Assembly: GCF_025753795.1 (NCBI RefSeq)
Contig: NZ_JAOWPS010000002.1
Span: 1,310,501 to 1,374,500 of the forward strand
Origin: Mesorhizobium sp. YC-39
Lineage (GTDB): Bacteria > Pseudomonadota > Alphaproteobacteria > Rhizobiales > Rhizobiaceae
Direction: 5' to 3'
Length of the DNA stretch: 64,000 nucleotides
A program made the position numbers and the translations under genes. Each line of letters starts with the position of its first letter. The first letter of the stretch is position 1. Positions 43,065-51,994 of this stretch are shown here, piece after piece. The notes beneath the pieces are model-generated. The model searched no databases, was not told the origin of the DNA, and worked only from the letters and a program-made list of their open reading frames with translations.

Positions 43065-44270
43065 TCAAACCCGTTCGAGTGCTATCGCAATGCCTTGGCC
43101 GACGCCGATGCACATGGTAGCCAGCGCATAGCGGCCGCCACCTTCGCGAAGCTCCAGCGCCGCCGTGCCTGAAATACGCGCGCCCGACATGCCGAGCGGA
43201 TGGCCGAGCGCGATGGCGCCGCCATTCGGGTTGACGTGCTTGGCGTCCTCGCCAATGCCGAGCTGGCGCAGCACCGCGATACCTTGCGAGGCAAAGGCTT
43301 CGTTGAGCTCGACGACATCGAACTGCTGCGGCGTCAGGCCAAGCCGCGCGCACAACTTCCGCGTCGCCGGCACTGGGCCGATGCCCATGACACGTGGCGC
43401 GACGCCGGCGGTTGCTCCGCCGAGGACGCGAGCAATCGGCGTCAGGCCATACCTTTTCACGGCCGCTTCCGAGGCAATGACCAGCGCCGCAGCGCCATCA
43501 TTGACGCCCGACGCGTTGCCGGCGGTGACAGTGCCACCTTGCCGGAACGGCGTCGGCAGCTTCGCCAGCGCCTCGATCGTCGTGCCCGCGCGCGGATGTT
43601 CATCTTTGGAAACGATAATCGGGTCGCCCTTGCGTTGCGGGATGGTCACCGCTGTGATCTCTTTCGCCAGTCGGCCATTGGCTTGTGCGGCGACCGCCTT
43701 GTCCTGGCTGCGCACGGCAAATGCATCCTGGTCCGCGCGGGAGACGGCGAACTCTTCCGCCACGTTCTCGCCGGTCTCCGGCATCGAATCGACACCATAC
43801 TGCTGCTTCATCAGCGGATTGACGAAGCGCCAGCCGATGGTGGTGTCGTGGATCTCGGCATTGCGCGAGAAGGCCGTCTCGGCCTTGGGCATAACGAACG
43901 GCGCACGCGACATCGACTCGACGCCGCCTGCTATCATCAGCTCCGCCTCGCCAGCCTTGATCGCGCGCGCGGCGATGATGACGGCATCCATGCCCGAACC
44001 GCACAGCCGGTTGACGGTCGAGCCGGAAATCTCCTTGGGCAGGCCGGCCAGCAGCAGGGACATCCGCGCCACATTGCGGTTGTCCTCGCCGGCCTGATTG
44101 GCGCAGCCATAGACGACGTCGTCGACCGCTTGCCAGTCGATGCCGGAATTGCGCTCGACCAGTGCCTTCAGCGGCACGGCGCCAAGATCGTCGGTGCGGA
44201 CCGAGGACAGCGCCCCGCCGAAGCGCCCGATCGGCGTGCGGATATAGTCGCAGATATAGGCCTCGGCCAT
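43065..44270 (-). CDS. pcaF: Beta-ketoadipyl-CoA thiolase
   Basis: 401-residue thiolase that cleaves 3-oxoadipyl-CoA to succinyl-CoA and acetyl-CoA. Catalytic residues are visible: nucleophile Cys in VNRLCGSGMDAV (about residue 90), NEAFA, His in GGAIALGHPLGMSGAR (about 355) and the second Cys in ATMCIGVGQG (about 388). The start AYICDYIRTPIGRFGG is typical of PcaF. It follows the two CoA-transferase genes directly (start adjacent to the stop of pcaJ), giving pcaI-pcaJ-pcaF. Confidence 0.92.
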   Translation of the reverse strand: MAEAYICDYIRTPIGRFGGALSSVRTDDLGAVPLKALVERNSGIDWQAVDDVVYGCANQAGEDNRNVARMSLLLAGLPKEISGSTVNRLCGSGMDAVIIAARAIKAGEAELMIAGGVESMSRAPFVMPKAETAFSRNAEIHDTTIGWRFVNPLMKQQYGVDSMPETGENVAEEFAVSRADQDAFAVRSQDKAVAAQANGRLAKEITAVTIPQRKGDPIIVSKDEHPRAGTTIEALAKLPTPFRQGGTVTAGNASGVNDGAAALVIASEAAVKRYGLTPIARVLGGATAGVAPRVMGIGPVPATRKLCARLGLTPQQFDVVELNEAFASQGIAVLRQLGIGEDAKHVNPNGGAIALGHPLGMSGARISGTAALELREGGGRYALATMCIGVGQGIAIALERV

Positions 44271-45071
44271 TTATGCCGCCTTCTCTTTTCCGGTTGCCGC
44301 ATGCGCCGCCTTGGTGCGGGCCTGCAGGTCGCGCAACGTCTTCAGTTCGAGCGCGGTCGGCGCTGGCGTTTCTTCGAGCGCATCGGTGAATTTCACCGTC
44401 CAGCCGCAGGTCGCCTGCACCTCGGCGCGCGAGACGCCCGGATGCAGCGACACCACCGTGAATTCCTTGGTCACCGGGTCGGGTTTCCAGATGGCGAGGT
44501 CGGTGATCAGCAGCGTCGGGCCTGCTGTCTCGATGCCGAGGCGTTTTCGGTGATCGCCGCCCTCGCCATGGCCGAAGGAGGTATAGAAGTCGATTGTCTC
44601 AACCATGCCGCGCTTCGACTGCGCCATGGTGATGTAGATCTCCTTCGACGAGGTGGCGATCTCCGGCGCGCCGCCGCCGCCGGGCAGCCGCGTCTTCGGG
44701 TGAAGATAGTCGCCGATGACCGTGGTGTTGATGTTGCCGAACTTGTCAAGTTGGGCGGCACCAAGGAAGCCGATCGAGATGCGGCCACCCTGCAGCCAGT
44801 AGCGGAACATCTCCGGCACGGAGACGGTGGTGACGGCGGTATCGCACAATTCGCCGTCGCCGATCGACAGCGGCAGAACATTGGGCGCGGTACCGATCGT
44901 GCCGCTCTCATAGATCAGCGTGATGTCGGGCGCATGCGTCAGCCGCGCGACATTGCAGGCGGCCGACGGCGCGCCGATGCCGACAAAACAGACATCGTTG
45001 TTCTTCAGCGCCCGGCTGGCGGCGATCGTCATCATTTCGTTGGGCGTGAAACCCAGCTTGCTATCGCTCAT
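44271..45071 (-). CDS. pcaJ: 3-oxoadipate CoA-transferase, beta subunit
   Basis: 266-residue class I CoA-transferase beta subunit: VGIGAPSAACNVARLTHAPDITLIYESGTIG holds the ESG-type catalytic Glu (YESGTIG), with GGGGAPEIA further on. With PcaI it moves CoA from succinyl-CoA to 3-oxoadipate. It overlaps pcaI by four bases. CatJ of the catechol branch would look the same; the thiolase partner fits both. Confidence 0.88.
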   Translation of the reverse strand: MSDSKLGFTPNEMMTIAASRALKNNDVCFVGIGAPSAACNVARLTHAPDITLIYESGTIGTAPNVLPLSIGDGELCDTAVTTVSVPEMFRYWLQGGRISIGFLGAAQLDKFGNINTTVIGDYLHPKTRLPGGGGAPEIATSSKEIYITMAQSKRGMVETIDFYTSFGHGEGGDHRKRLGIETAGPTLLITDLAIWKPDPVTKEFTVVSLHPGVSRAEVQATCGWTVKFTDALEETPAPTALELKTLRDLQARTKAAHAATGKEKAA

Positions 45072-45925
45072 GCCGCAATCCTCAGATGCTCGACGCGGGC
45101 AGCGAAATCGTCAGCGGTCCTTTCCATGACATTCTTCTGCATCCACGCCCGGAATTTTTCACGGTCGGCGGCGATCTCGTCCCATTCGAGATAGGCGGCA
45201 TTGTCTCTGATATAATAGCCATGCGTATAGGATGGGTGCGACCCGCCCGGCACGACCGAAATAGCTGATATCGTCCAGCTCGGCAGCACGGTCAAATTGG
45301 GATGCAATTCGTCGAAATTGTCGACCACTTCCTCCACCGTCACCACCGCGCGCTTTGCTGCCAGAACCGCTTCCTTCTGGATGCCGATGATGCCCTCGAC
45401 CAGCACATTGCCTTTCCTGTCGGCTTTCTGCGCGTGGATGAAGGTGACGTCGGGACGGATGGCGGGAACCGCGGCCAGCACCTCCCCGGTGAACGGGCAA
45501 GAAACCGTTTTGATGTTCGGATTGACCGCAGCCAGCCCGGCGCCGCGATAGCCGCGGAACACGGCGCAAGGCAGACCGGCGGCACCCGCCTCATAGGCAT
45601 TGGCCATGCCGGCATGGCTGTGCTCCTCGACCTCGATCAGCCGGGGAAAACCGTTCTCGATGGCGTCGCGGGCGCGCCGCAGCAGCCCGACGCCGGGATT
45701 GCCGAGATAGGAGAAGACGATCTTCCTGGCCATGCCCATGCCGATCATCTGGTCGTAGATAAGGTCCGGCGTCATGCGGATCAGCGTCAGCTCGCGAAAC
45801 CCCTGGCGGATCGCCTCATGCGCCGCGGCAGTCGGGATCAAATGGGTAAAGCCCTCGAAGGCGACCGTGTCGCCATCGTTCAAATTCCACGCCACGGCCT
45901 CGCTGAGCGGCAGGAATTTGACCAT
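45068..45925 (-). CDS. pcaI: 3-oxoadipate CoA-transferase, alpha subunit
   Basis: 285-residue alpha subunit: VAFEGFTHLIPTAAAHEAIRQG near the N-terminus, LTLIRMTPDLIYDQMIGMGMARKIVFSYLGNPGVG and HAQKADRKGNVLVEG are hallmarks of the CatI/PcaI/GctA group. ATG 45925 has GGAG eight bases upstream, while a start seven codons earlier overlaps the operator region. Promoter-proximal gene of the operon, divergent from the IclR regulator. Confidence 0.88.
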   Translation of the reverse strand: MVKFLPLSEAVAWNLNDGDTVAFEGFTHLIPTAAAHEAIRQGFRELTLIRMTPDLIYDQMIGMGMARKIVFSYLGNPGVGLLRRARDAIENGFPRLIEVEEHSHAGMANAYEAGAAGLPCAVFRGYRGAGLAAVNPNIKTVSCPFTGEVLAAVPAIRPDVTFIHAQKADRKGNVLVEGIIGIQKEAVLAAKRAVVTVEEVVDNFDELHPNLTVLPSWTISAISVVPGGSHPSYTHGYYIRDNAAYLEWDEIAADREKFRAWMQKNVMERTADDFAARVEHLRIAA

Positions 45926-45947
45926 CGTCCATGCTCCAAAGCTCAAA

Positions 45948-45966
45948 AAGTTCGTATTGCGAACTT
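45948..45966. promoter_or_regulatory. Candidate IclR-type operator between pcaI and its regulator
   Basis: AAGTTCG-TATTG-CGAACTT, perfect 7-base arms with 5-base spacer, 23 bases before the pcaI start. The GTTCG core recalls the sites of PcaU/PcaR/PobR-type IclR regulators. Confidence 0.65.
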
Positions 45967-46044
45967 ATGTTTTATATGGGATACTTTTACGTCGGGTTTT
46001 GGCGCGAAGTCAATCTGGCAGCGCCGCCATTTTCAGGAGGCCAC

Positions 46045-46815
46045 ATGAACGACGAGGCCGCTTCCCGAGACCATATCGGCTCGCTCGAACGCGGGCTTGC
46101 GGTCATGGAGATACTGGCCCGGCATCCGGCCGGCATGACGCTGACCGAGATGGCGGAGCAAGCAGGGTTGACCCGCGCCGGCGCACGCCGCTTCCTGCTG
46201 ACGCTGGCCGCAGCCGGCTACGCGACGCAGGCCGGCAGGCAATTTTCGCTGTCGCCGCGCCTGCTGACCGTCGCCCGCACATGGCTCGGCGGCGCATCGC
46301 TGTGGACTTATGCCGCTCCCATCATGCGCGAGGTCGCGGCGCAACTGAACGAGTCCTGTTCGGCCGCCATCCTGTCTGGTGAAGACATTGTCTATGTCGC
46401 CCGTGTTCCCGGCCGGCGCATCCTCAGCGTCTCGCTTGATGTCGGCACCAGGCTGCCCGCCTATTGCACATCGATGGGACGGGTCCTGCTCTCCGGCCTC
46501 GCGCCCGGCGAACTGGAGACCTTCCTCCGTCAGGTGACCATCGAGGGACGCACGCCAAAGACGATAACTGCAAGAGCAGCACTCGCCGAAGCCATTGGCA
46601 AGGCGAAGGCCAACGGCTTTGCCATCATCGATGAAGAGCTTGAACTCGGCCTGCGCTCCATCGCCGTGGCGATCAACGACCGCACCGGCCGGACCGTGGC
46701 AGCGATCAATGTCTCGACCCAGTCGGCCCGCTTCTCCGTCGCCGAGATGGAACGGGAGATCCTGCCGGCGCTGCTCGCGGCCAAGCAGCGCATCGAGGAT
46801 TTCTTCGTCGTCTAA
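46045..46815 (+). CDS. IclR-family regulator of the pca operon (PcaR-like)
   Basis: 256-residue regulator. N-terminal HTH (LERGLAVMEILARHPAGMTLTEMAEQAGLTRAGARRFLLTL) and the C-terminal IclR effector domain (GRRILSVSLDVGTRLPAYCTSMGRVLLSGL). ATG 46045 follows AGGAGG. It is divergent from pcaIJF, and with ketoadipate-type effectors it likely activates that operon. The pattern LPAYCTSMGRVLLS is shared by the PcaR/PcaU/PobR subgroup. Confidence 0.88.
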   Translation: MNDEAASRDHIGSLERGLAVMEILARHPAGMTLTEMAEQAGLTRAGARRFLLTLAAAGYATQAGRQFSLSPRLLTVARTWLGGASLWTYAAPIMREVAAQLNESCSAAILSGEDIVYVARVPGRRILSVSLDVGTRLPAYCTSMGRVLLSGLAPGELETFLRQVTIEGRTPKTITARAALAEAIGKAKANGFAIIDEELELGLRSIAVAINDRTGRTVAAINVSTQSARFSVAEMEREILPALLAAKQRIEDFFVV

Positions 46816-46844
46816 CAGGCTTTCACCACTGCGCCCGCCTGCCC

Positions 46845-48131
46845 TCAGTGCTTGATGCGGTCGCGCATCGCGTACCATAGCATGCCGAGCACATAGAGCG
46901 GGCCGCGCAATGCGGTGCCTCCGGGAAACGGCAGCGGACTCAGCGTCGAAAACAGGTCGAGCCGCGAGGCATCACCAGTGATCGCCTCGGCCAGCAGCTT
47001 GCCCGATAGCGTCGACAGGATCACCCCCTTGCCGGAATAGCCATGCGCGAAATAGACCTCGCCATAATGCCCGACATGCGGCAGCCGCGACGTCGTCACC
47101 GAGACCAGTCCGCCCCAGGCATGATCGATGCGGCAGCCGCTGAGCTGGGGAAAGGTCTTTTCCATATGCGGCCGCACGAAGCCGGCAATGTCGGCCGGCG
47201 GCGACGGCGTGTAGCGCTCGCCGCCGCCGAACAGCAGGCGTCCATCCGCCGACATCCGGTAGTAATTGACGACGAAGCGCGTGTCGGACACCGCAACATT
47301 GGCGGGGATGACATTGCGCTTACCCTCCAGCGGCTCGGTGGCGACAATGTAGTTGCCGACCGGCATGATGCGGCTGTTGACGCGCGGCTCCAGTCCATGA
47401 AGCAGCGCGTCGCCCGCCAGCACGACATGCTTTGCCCGGACAGAACCCTTGGCCGTCGAGACGCGGATGGAAGGCTCCCGCTCCAGTCGCACGGTAACCG
47501 AATTCTCATGAATGACGACGCCGGCCGCGACTGCGGCGCGGGCAAGACCCAGCGTATAGTTCAGCGGATGCATATGGCCGCCGAGCTTCTCATACATCGC
47601 GCCATGATAGGGCGTGTCGACCTTGCCGCGCGCTTCCGCCGCCGGGAGCATCTCGACATCATGGAACTTCATCACCGTGGCCAGGCACTCGGCTTCTTCT
47701 TCCAGATCCTTGAAATCCTGGCTATTGACCGCGCCGACCAGATGGCCGGTCAGCCTGAGGTCGCAGTCGATGGCATGACGCTCGATGATATCCAGCACCA
47801 GCCCACGCGCCTCGAAAGCGAGATCGAACAGCGCCTTCGCTCGTTCCGGCCCATAGAGCTTGACTAACCCCTTGGCGCCCTTGCGCAGGCCGGGGATCAT
47901 CTGGCCGCCATTGCGCCCCGACGCCCCCCAGCCGATCTTGCCGCCTTCCAGCAGCACCACCTTCAGCCCACCTTCGGCGGCGTGAAGCGCCGCCGACAAG
48001 CCGGTGCAGCCACCGCCGACGACAACGAGGTCGGCGTCGACATCACCTTGCAGGGCCGGGTGATCCCGCGCTGAGTTCGCCGTCGCGACATAATAGGATT
48101 TGCCGATATCAAGGCCTGAATTGAAGCCCAT
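46845..48131 (-). CDS. FAD-dependent amine oxidoreductase, gamma-glutamylputrescine-oxidase-like (PuuB-like)
   Basis: 428-residue DAO-family flavoprotein: FAD-binding VVVGGGCTGLSAALHAAEGG near residue 37, then LLEGGKIGWGASGRNGGQM, and a C-terminal SRLPHVGHYGEVYFAHGYSGKGVILSTLSGKLLAEAI. This pattern is close to PuuB/OrdL, which oxidise a gamma-glutamylated amine to the aldehyde with H2O2. ATG 48131 just after the stop of the glutamine-synthetase-like gene fits an operon; a longer frame runs through that gene and is not protein. A start three bases earlier is possible. Confidence 0.88.
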   Translation of the reverse strand: MGFNSGLDIGKSYYVATANSARDHPALQGDVDADLVVVGGGCTGLSAALHAAEGGLKVVLLEGGKIGWGASGRNGGQMIPGLRKGAKGLVKLYGPERAKALFDLAFEARGLVLDIIERHAIDCDLRLTGHLVGAVNSQDFKDLEEEAECLATVMKFHDVEMLPAAEARGKVDTPYHGAMYEKLGGHMHPLNYTLGLARAAVAAGVVIHENSVTVRLEREPSIRVSTAKGSVRAKHVVLAGDALLHGLEPRVNSRIMPVGNYIVATEPLEGKRNVIPANVAVSDTRFVVNYYRMSADGRLLFGGGERYTPSPPADIAGFVRPHMEKTFPQLSGCRIDHAWGGLVSVTTSRLPHVGHYGEVYFAHGYSGKGVILSTLSGKLLAEAITGDASRLDLFSTLSPLPFPGGTALRGPLYVLGMLWYAMRDRIKH

Positions 48132-48133
48132 CA

Positions 48134-49519
48134 TTACACCTTGAGCAGCAAATGGTCGCGCTCCCAGGACGTCACCACGCTCTGGAACAGGTCGAGCTCG
48201 ACGCTCTTGACGCGCAGATAGGTCTGGAAGAAGTCCTCGCCGAGCAGCGCCCGCACCGGGCCACAGGCGGTGAAGCGATCCAGCGCCTCCTCCATGGTTT
48301 TCGGCAGCGTGCTCTTGATCTTGTAGGCGTTGCCCGACGCTTCCGCCGAACGCGCGATCTTCTCCTCGACGCCGAGATAGCCGGCGAGCAGCGAGCCGGC
48401 GATCGCCAGATAGGGATTGGCGTCGGCGCCGGGCAGCCGGTTTTCTATTCGCCGTGCGGCGCGGCCGCCGGCCGGTACACGCAGGCCGCAGGAGCGGTTG
48501 TCGTGCGACCACTCGATATTGGCCGGCGCGCTGTGGTTCGGCCGGATGCGCCGGTATGAATTCACGTTCGGCGCAAACAGCGGCATGATCTCGGGAACGT
48601 ATTTCTGCAGGCCGCCGATAAAATGCCCGAACATTGGCGTGTCGGCATCATCTGAGCCGGCAAACAGCGTGTTGCCGGCCTCGTCGATCACCGACACGTG
48701 CAGATGCATCGAGCTGCCGGCCTGTGCCGCGATTGGTTTCGCCATGAAGGTGGCATGCATGCCGCACGCCTGCGCCGCCTGCCTGGTCAGGCGCTTGAAC
48801 AGCAACACCTTGTCGGCCAGCGCCAGCGCGTCGCCGTGCAGGAAATTGATCTCGAGCTGCGCGGTGCCGGATTCATGGATCAACGTGTCGAGCGGCAGTC
48901 CGGCGGCGGCCGCGTGATCATAGATGCGCCGGATCACCGGTTCGAACTCCTCCAGTGCCGCCATGTCGTAGGGATGCTGCACGCTCTCGGCGCGGCCGTT
49001 GTTGCCAACTGGCGCGGTCAGTGGCCGGTCGGGATCGGGATTGGGCGCGGTGAGATAGAATTCGAGTTCCGGCGCCACCACCGCCCGCCAGCCGCGCTGG
49101 CGATAGAGATCGAGTACGGCCCTCAAGACATGACGCGGCGAGGCCTCCCACGGCCCGTCGTCCATATGCAAGGCATCGGCAAAGACATAAGCCTTGCCTG
49201 CACCGCCGCCTGGCGCCAGGCAAAGCGTCGAGACATCGGGCACCATGCGCATGTCTGGGTCCGCATAAGCAAAACCCTCGTCGACGGAGCCGGAATAGCG
49301 GCCGTCGATGCTGACCAGGAAGGCGCTGCTCGGCAGATAGAGCCCGCGGTCCTCCAGCGCCTTGAGGAATTTCGCCACCGGCAAGGCCTTGCCGCGCAAG
49401 ACGCCATTCAAGTCGGGCACCAGGCATTCGACTTCGCTGATCGCATGCGCGGCCAGCCAGCTTCTTGGATCGTTGGCGCCGCTCAAAGGCGATGTAGTGG
49501 TTGCGTGATTGTCAGGCAT
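48134..49519 (-). CDS. Glutamine-synthetase-family gamma-glutamyl-amine ligase (PuuA-like)
   Basis: 461-residue type I glutamine-synthetase-fold enzyme. Visible: VECLVPDLNGVLRGKALP near the start, LEINFLHGDAL, MHLHVSVID, and NSYRRIRPNHSAPANIEWSHDNRSC for ATP/metal binding. PuuA-type enzymes attach glutamate to putrescine or another amine; true GlnA has a different N-terminus. Together with the following FAD oxidase it reproduces the first two steps of the Puu route. The partner glycosyltransferase ends 4 bases upstream. Confidence 0.88.
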   Translation of the reverse strand: MPDNHATTTSPLSGANDPRSWLAAHAISEVECLVPDLNGVLRGKALPVAKFLKALEDRGLYLPSSAFLVSIDGRYSGSVDEGFAYADPDMRMVPDVSTLCLAPGGGAGKAYVFADALHMDDGPWEASPRHVLRAVLDLYRQRGWRAVVAPELEFYLTAPNPDPDRPLTAPVGNNGRAESVQHPYDMAALEEFEPVIRRIYDHAAAAGLPLDTLIHESGTAQLEINFLHGDALALADKVLLFKRLTRQAAQACGMHATFMAKPIAAQAGSSMHLHVSVIDEAGNTLFAGSDDADTPMFGHFIGGLQKYVPEIMPLFAPNVNSYRRIRPNHSAPANIEWSHDNRSCGLRVPAGGRAARRIENRLPGADANPYLAIAGSLLAGYLGVEEKIARSAEASGNAYKIKSTLPKTMEEALDRFTACGPVRALLGEDFFQTYLRVKSVELDLFQSVVTSWERDHLLLKV

Positions 49520-49523
49520 TGGT

Positions 49524-50804
49524 TCATGTCCGTATCAGAGAGAGTATCGCTTCGGCGGCCACGTCCGTTCCGGGTTTCAGCGCCATTTGCGCTGCATTCT
49601 CCTTCAGACGGGCGCGCATTTCATTATCGGCCAGCAGGCCGAGAATGGCTTTCTCCAATACTCCTTCGGTCCAGCCGTCACGGCCGATATGATTGCCGAC
49701 GCCGGTTTCCTCGGCGCGTTGCGCATTGTCGTGCCCGTCCCAGCAATAGGGCATGATCAGCGATGGCACCCCGAAACGCAGCGCCTCGCAAAAGCTGTTG
49801 TTGCCACCGTGATGGATGAACAGGTCGGACTTCGCCACCACCGAAGGCTGCGGAAACCAGGCGTCGAGATAGACATTGTCCGGCACCGCGCGGTAGCTGT
49901 CGCGCAAGCCACCGACATTGACGATGAAACGCGCCGGTAGCCTGTCGAACACGGCCAGCATGCGTTCGATCAGCCCGACATCCATGGCTCCAAGGCTGCC
50001 GAAGCTGACATAGACCAGCGGTCCGCCATTGCGCGGAAAGACCGGCACCTCGAACGGCCCTTCCGAGCGCACGCAGCCTTCGAGATAGGTAAAGCGCGCG
50101 GGATCGAGCGGCTCGGCACGTTCGCGCCGCACGACGGTCGGGGTCAACAGCAGGTTGAGGTCGGGCGAGGCCTCCAGGAACAGCCCCTTTGGCAAGGGGG
50201 CGAGACCGGCATCCGCCCGAAGCCGGTTGAACCGGTCGTGCGCCGGCGCGACCGCCGCGAGGTAACGCGCCTCGAAGGCCGCGCGGCCTGGATCGTCGGC
50301 GGCGAGGCCGGACAAATAGGGCGGCACCTCGGCATCAGGAAGCTCGGTCTCGGCGCAGGAGACCACGCGCACCCATGGGCAGCCGGCGGCGGCAAGGGCT
50401 GGAAACATGATGACATTGTCGAGCACCACCGTGTCCGGCTTCAGCCGTGCGAGCAATTGGCGCAGCGGCGCCTCGGCATTGGCCGCGGTGTCGACGATCG
50501 CTTCCCACGTCGGCGCGACATAGGTTTCGAGCTGGTCGATCGGGCTCAGCCGAAAATGCGGCAGATGGCGGCGCACGAAAGCTTGCCAGTAGCTCTGGCG
50601 TTCGCTCTCGCTCAACGGATCGTCGGTCGGCAGCTGGTATTCCTGAAAACCATAGTCGGCAAAGACACCGGAGAAACCGGCATGGCAGATGAACACCGGC
50701 CGGGCGCCGCGAGCGCGCAGTGCCTGCGCGATACCGACGCAGTTGAGCGCCGCGCCGAAGCTCGCTTCCGGAAACAGCGCGATGGTCGGGCTGGCTTTAC
50801 GCAT
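49524..50804 (-). CDS. GT-B glycosyltransferase, copy A (MGT/UGT family)
   Basis: 426-residue glycosyltransferase of the UDP-glucuronosyl/macrolide type. N-terminal acceptor domain begins IALFPEASFGAALNCVGIAQAL; the C-terminal donor domain has LVYVSFGSLGAMD, DAWFPQPSVVAKSDLFIHHGGNNSF and MPYCWDGHDNAQRAEETG. ATG 50804 with GAGGA at 7 bases is preferred to a GTG just before. A paralogue with the same motifs lies at 55877. Acceptor and donor are unknown. It sits between the GntR regulator and the PuuA-like gene. Confidence 0.85.
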   Translation of the reverse strand: MRKASPTIALFPEASFGAALNCVGIAQALRARGARPVFICHAGFSGVFADYGFQEYQLPTDDPLSESERQSYWQAFVRRHLPHFRLSPIDQLETYVAPTWEAIVDTAANAEAPLRQLLARLKPDTVVLDNVIMFPALAAAGCPWVRVVSCAETELPDAEVPPYLSGLAADDPGRAAFEARYLAAVAPAHDRFNRLRADAGLAPLPKGLFLEASPDLNLLLTPTVVRRERAEPLDPARFTYLEGCVRSEGPFEVPVFPRNGGPLVYVSFGSLGAMDVGLIERMLAVFDRLPARFIVNVGGLRDSYRAVPDNVYLDAWFPQPSVVAKSDLFIHHGGNNSFCEALRFGVPSLIMPYCWDGHDNAQRAEETGVGNHIGRDGWTEGVLEKAILGLLADNEMRARLKENAAQMALKPGTDVAAEAILSLIRT

Positions 50805-50817
50805 CACCTGGTCCTCG

Positions 50818-51756
50818 TCAATCCGGCCGGCTGATCATGCCGAACAATGCAGGCGCCCCGCGACTGGCCGCCTGTGGACGCTGGTTGCGCGACAGGCGCA
50901 GATGCACGCGAAGCAGGTCGGCGGCAACCTCAAACTGCCGGCTTTCCAGATGGTCGAGTATGGTGAGGTGCTCGCGCAGCGATTGCTTCAGCCGGAAGAC
51001 GTTGACGCCGGCATAAGTGCCCGGCAACCGACGCAGCCTGAGATGGTCGGACAGCGCACCGGTGACGAAGCGGTTGGCGGAACCGTCGGCGATCATCGAG
51101 TGGAACTCGATGTCCAGCCGCTGGAACTCCCTGATATCGAAGGCCGCATCAGGCAGCGCCAGCAGCGCTTCCATGCCCTGGCGCAAAGCTGCAGCGCGGG
51201 ACCCGTCCAGCCGGAAGCCAGGCGCCAGAATGGCGGCGGGTTCCAGCAACAGGCGGAACTCATAGCTTTCGCCTTGCGCCTCCGGATCGTCGGGTGTTCG
51301 CCGGAAAAGCCAGGATTGTCCCGGCGCGCGATCCAGCAGGTTTTCGTCTGTCAGTTTCTTTAGCGATTTTAGTACCGTCTTGCGCTCGGCATCGTACCGT
51401 CGCATCAGCGCCCCGACGGTGACCGTCTGGTCCAGCCGGCGCGCCGACCGGTCACGCAGGATCTTTTCGGCGAGTTCGTCCTCCTCGGCGCTCGGCAGGT
51501 CGGCGACCATGGTCGCCTGCGTGGCAAGGTCGATGGCCAGGCGATAGCCCGAGGCGGCCTCCCAGCGCACCACGCCTTTTTCGGTGAGCAGACGCAGCGC
51601 GGCCCGCACCGGGGTCCGCGAGACGTTGCACAGCGACGCGATCTGCTGCTCCGGCAGATGGGCGCCGGCTTCGAAGCCGCGCTGCCGGGCGACATCAAGG
51701 ATGCGCTGCGCGAGATCGAGATGGTTGGTGCGCGGTCGTCTGGCGGCGGCTTGCAT
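50818..51756 (-). CDS. GntR-family regulator with two winged-helix parts and an FCD-like domain
   Basis: 312-residue regulator. First wHTH: LAQRILDVARQRGFEAGAHLPEQQIASLCNVSRTPVRAALRLL (residues 12-54). A second wHTH-like stretch follows at about 115-165 (LDQTVTVGALMRRYDAERKTVLKSLKKLTDENLL), then the all-helical FCD part (EFQRLDIEFHSMIADGSANRFV). The start at ATG 51756 is decided by homology; the upstream extension is the divergent promoter. It is the first gene of the minus operon, and faces the ABC operon, so it probably governs both. Confidence 0.82.
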   Translation of the reverse strand: MQAAARRPRTNHLDLAQRILDVARQRGFEAGAHLPEQQIASLCNVSRTPVRAALRLLTEKGVVRWEAASGYRLAIDLATQATMVADLPSAEEDELAEKILRDRSARRLDQTVTVGALMRRYDAERKTVLKSLKKLTDENLLDRAPGQSWLFRRTPDDPEAQGESYEFRLLLEPAAILAPGFRLDGSRAAALRQGMEALLALPDAAFDIREFQRLDIEFHSMIADGSANRFVTGALSDHLRLRRLPGTYAGVNVFRLKQSLREHLTILDHLESRQFEVAADLLRVHLRLSRNQRPQAASRGAPALFGMISRPD

Positions 51757-51994
51757 GGCAATTCCCGTGAACGGAGGTGACCGGTACGGTTTGGCCGATC
51801 GTCCTTGCGAACGCAATCGGCCAGATTCCTTGGTCGTCTGACAAATTATGGATTGACGTACTTTTTTCTGCAATAGTACTGTCACGGCAATCGGCAACAA
51901 AGAAGACCGGGGAACAGGATCGAAGCGGCGGCACGGGTCGCAAGCGCTGGTCCGACGAATGAAATTCGACGATCAACCAGAATGGGAGTCTGTC

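Noticed and set aside
48132..48512. N-terminal extension of the PuuB-like oxidase
   Set aside because: It is an out-of-frame reading of the PuuA-like gene; the family N-terminus begins at 48131.
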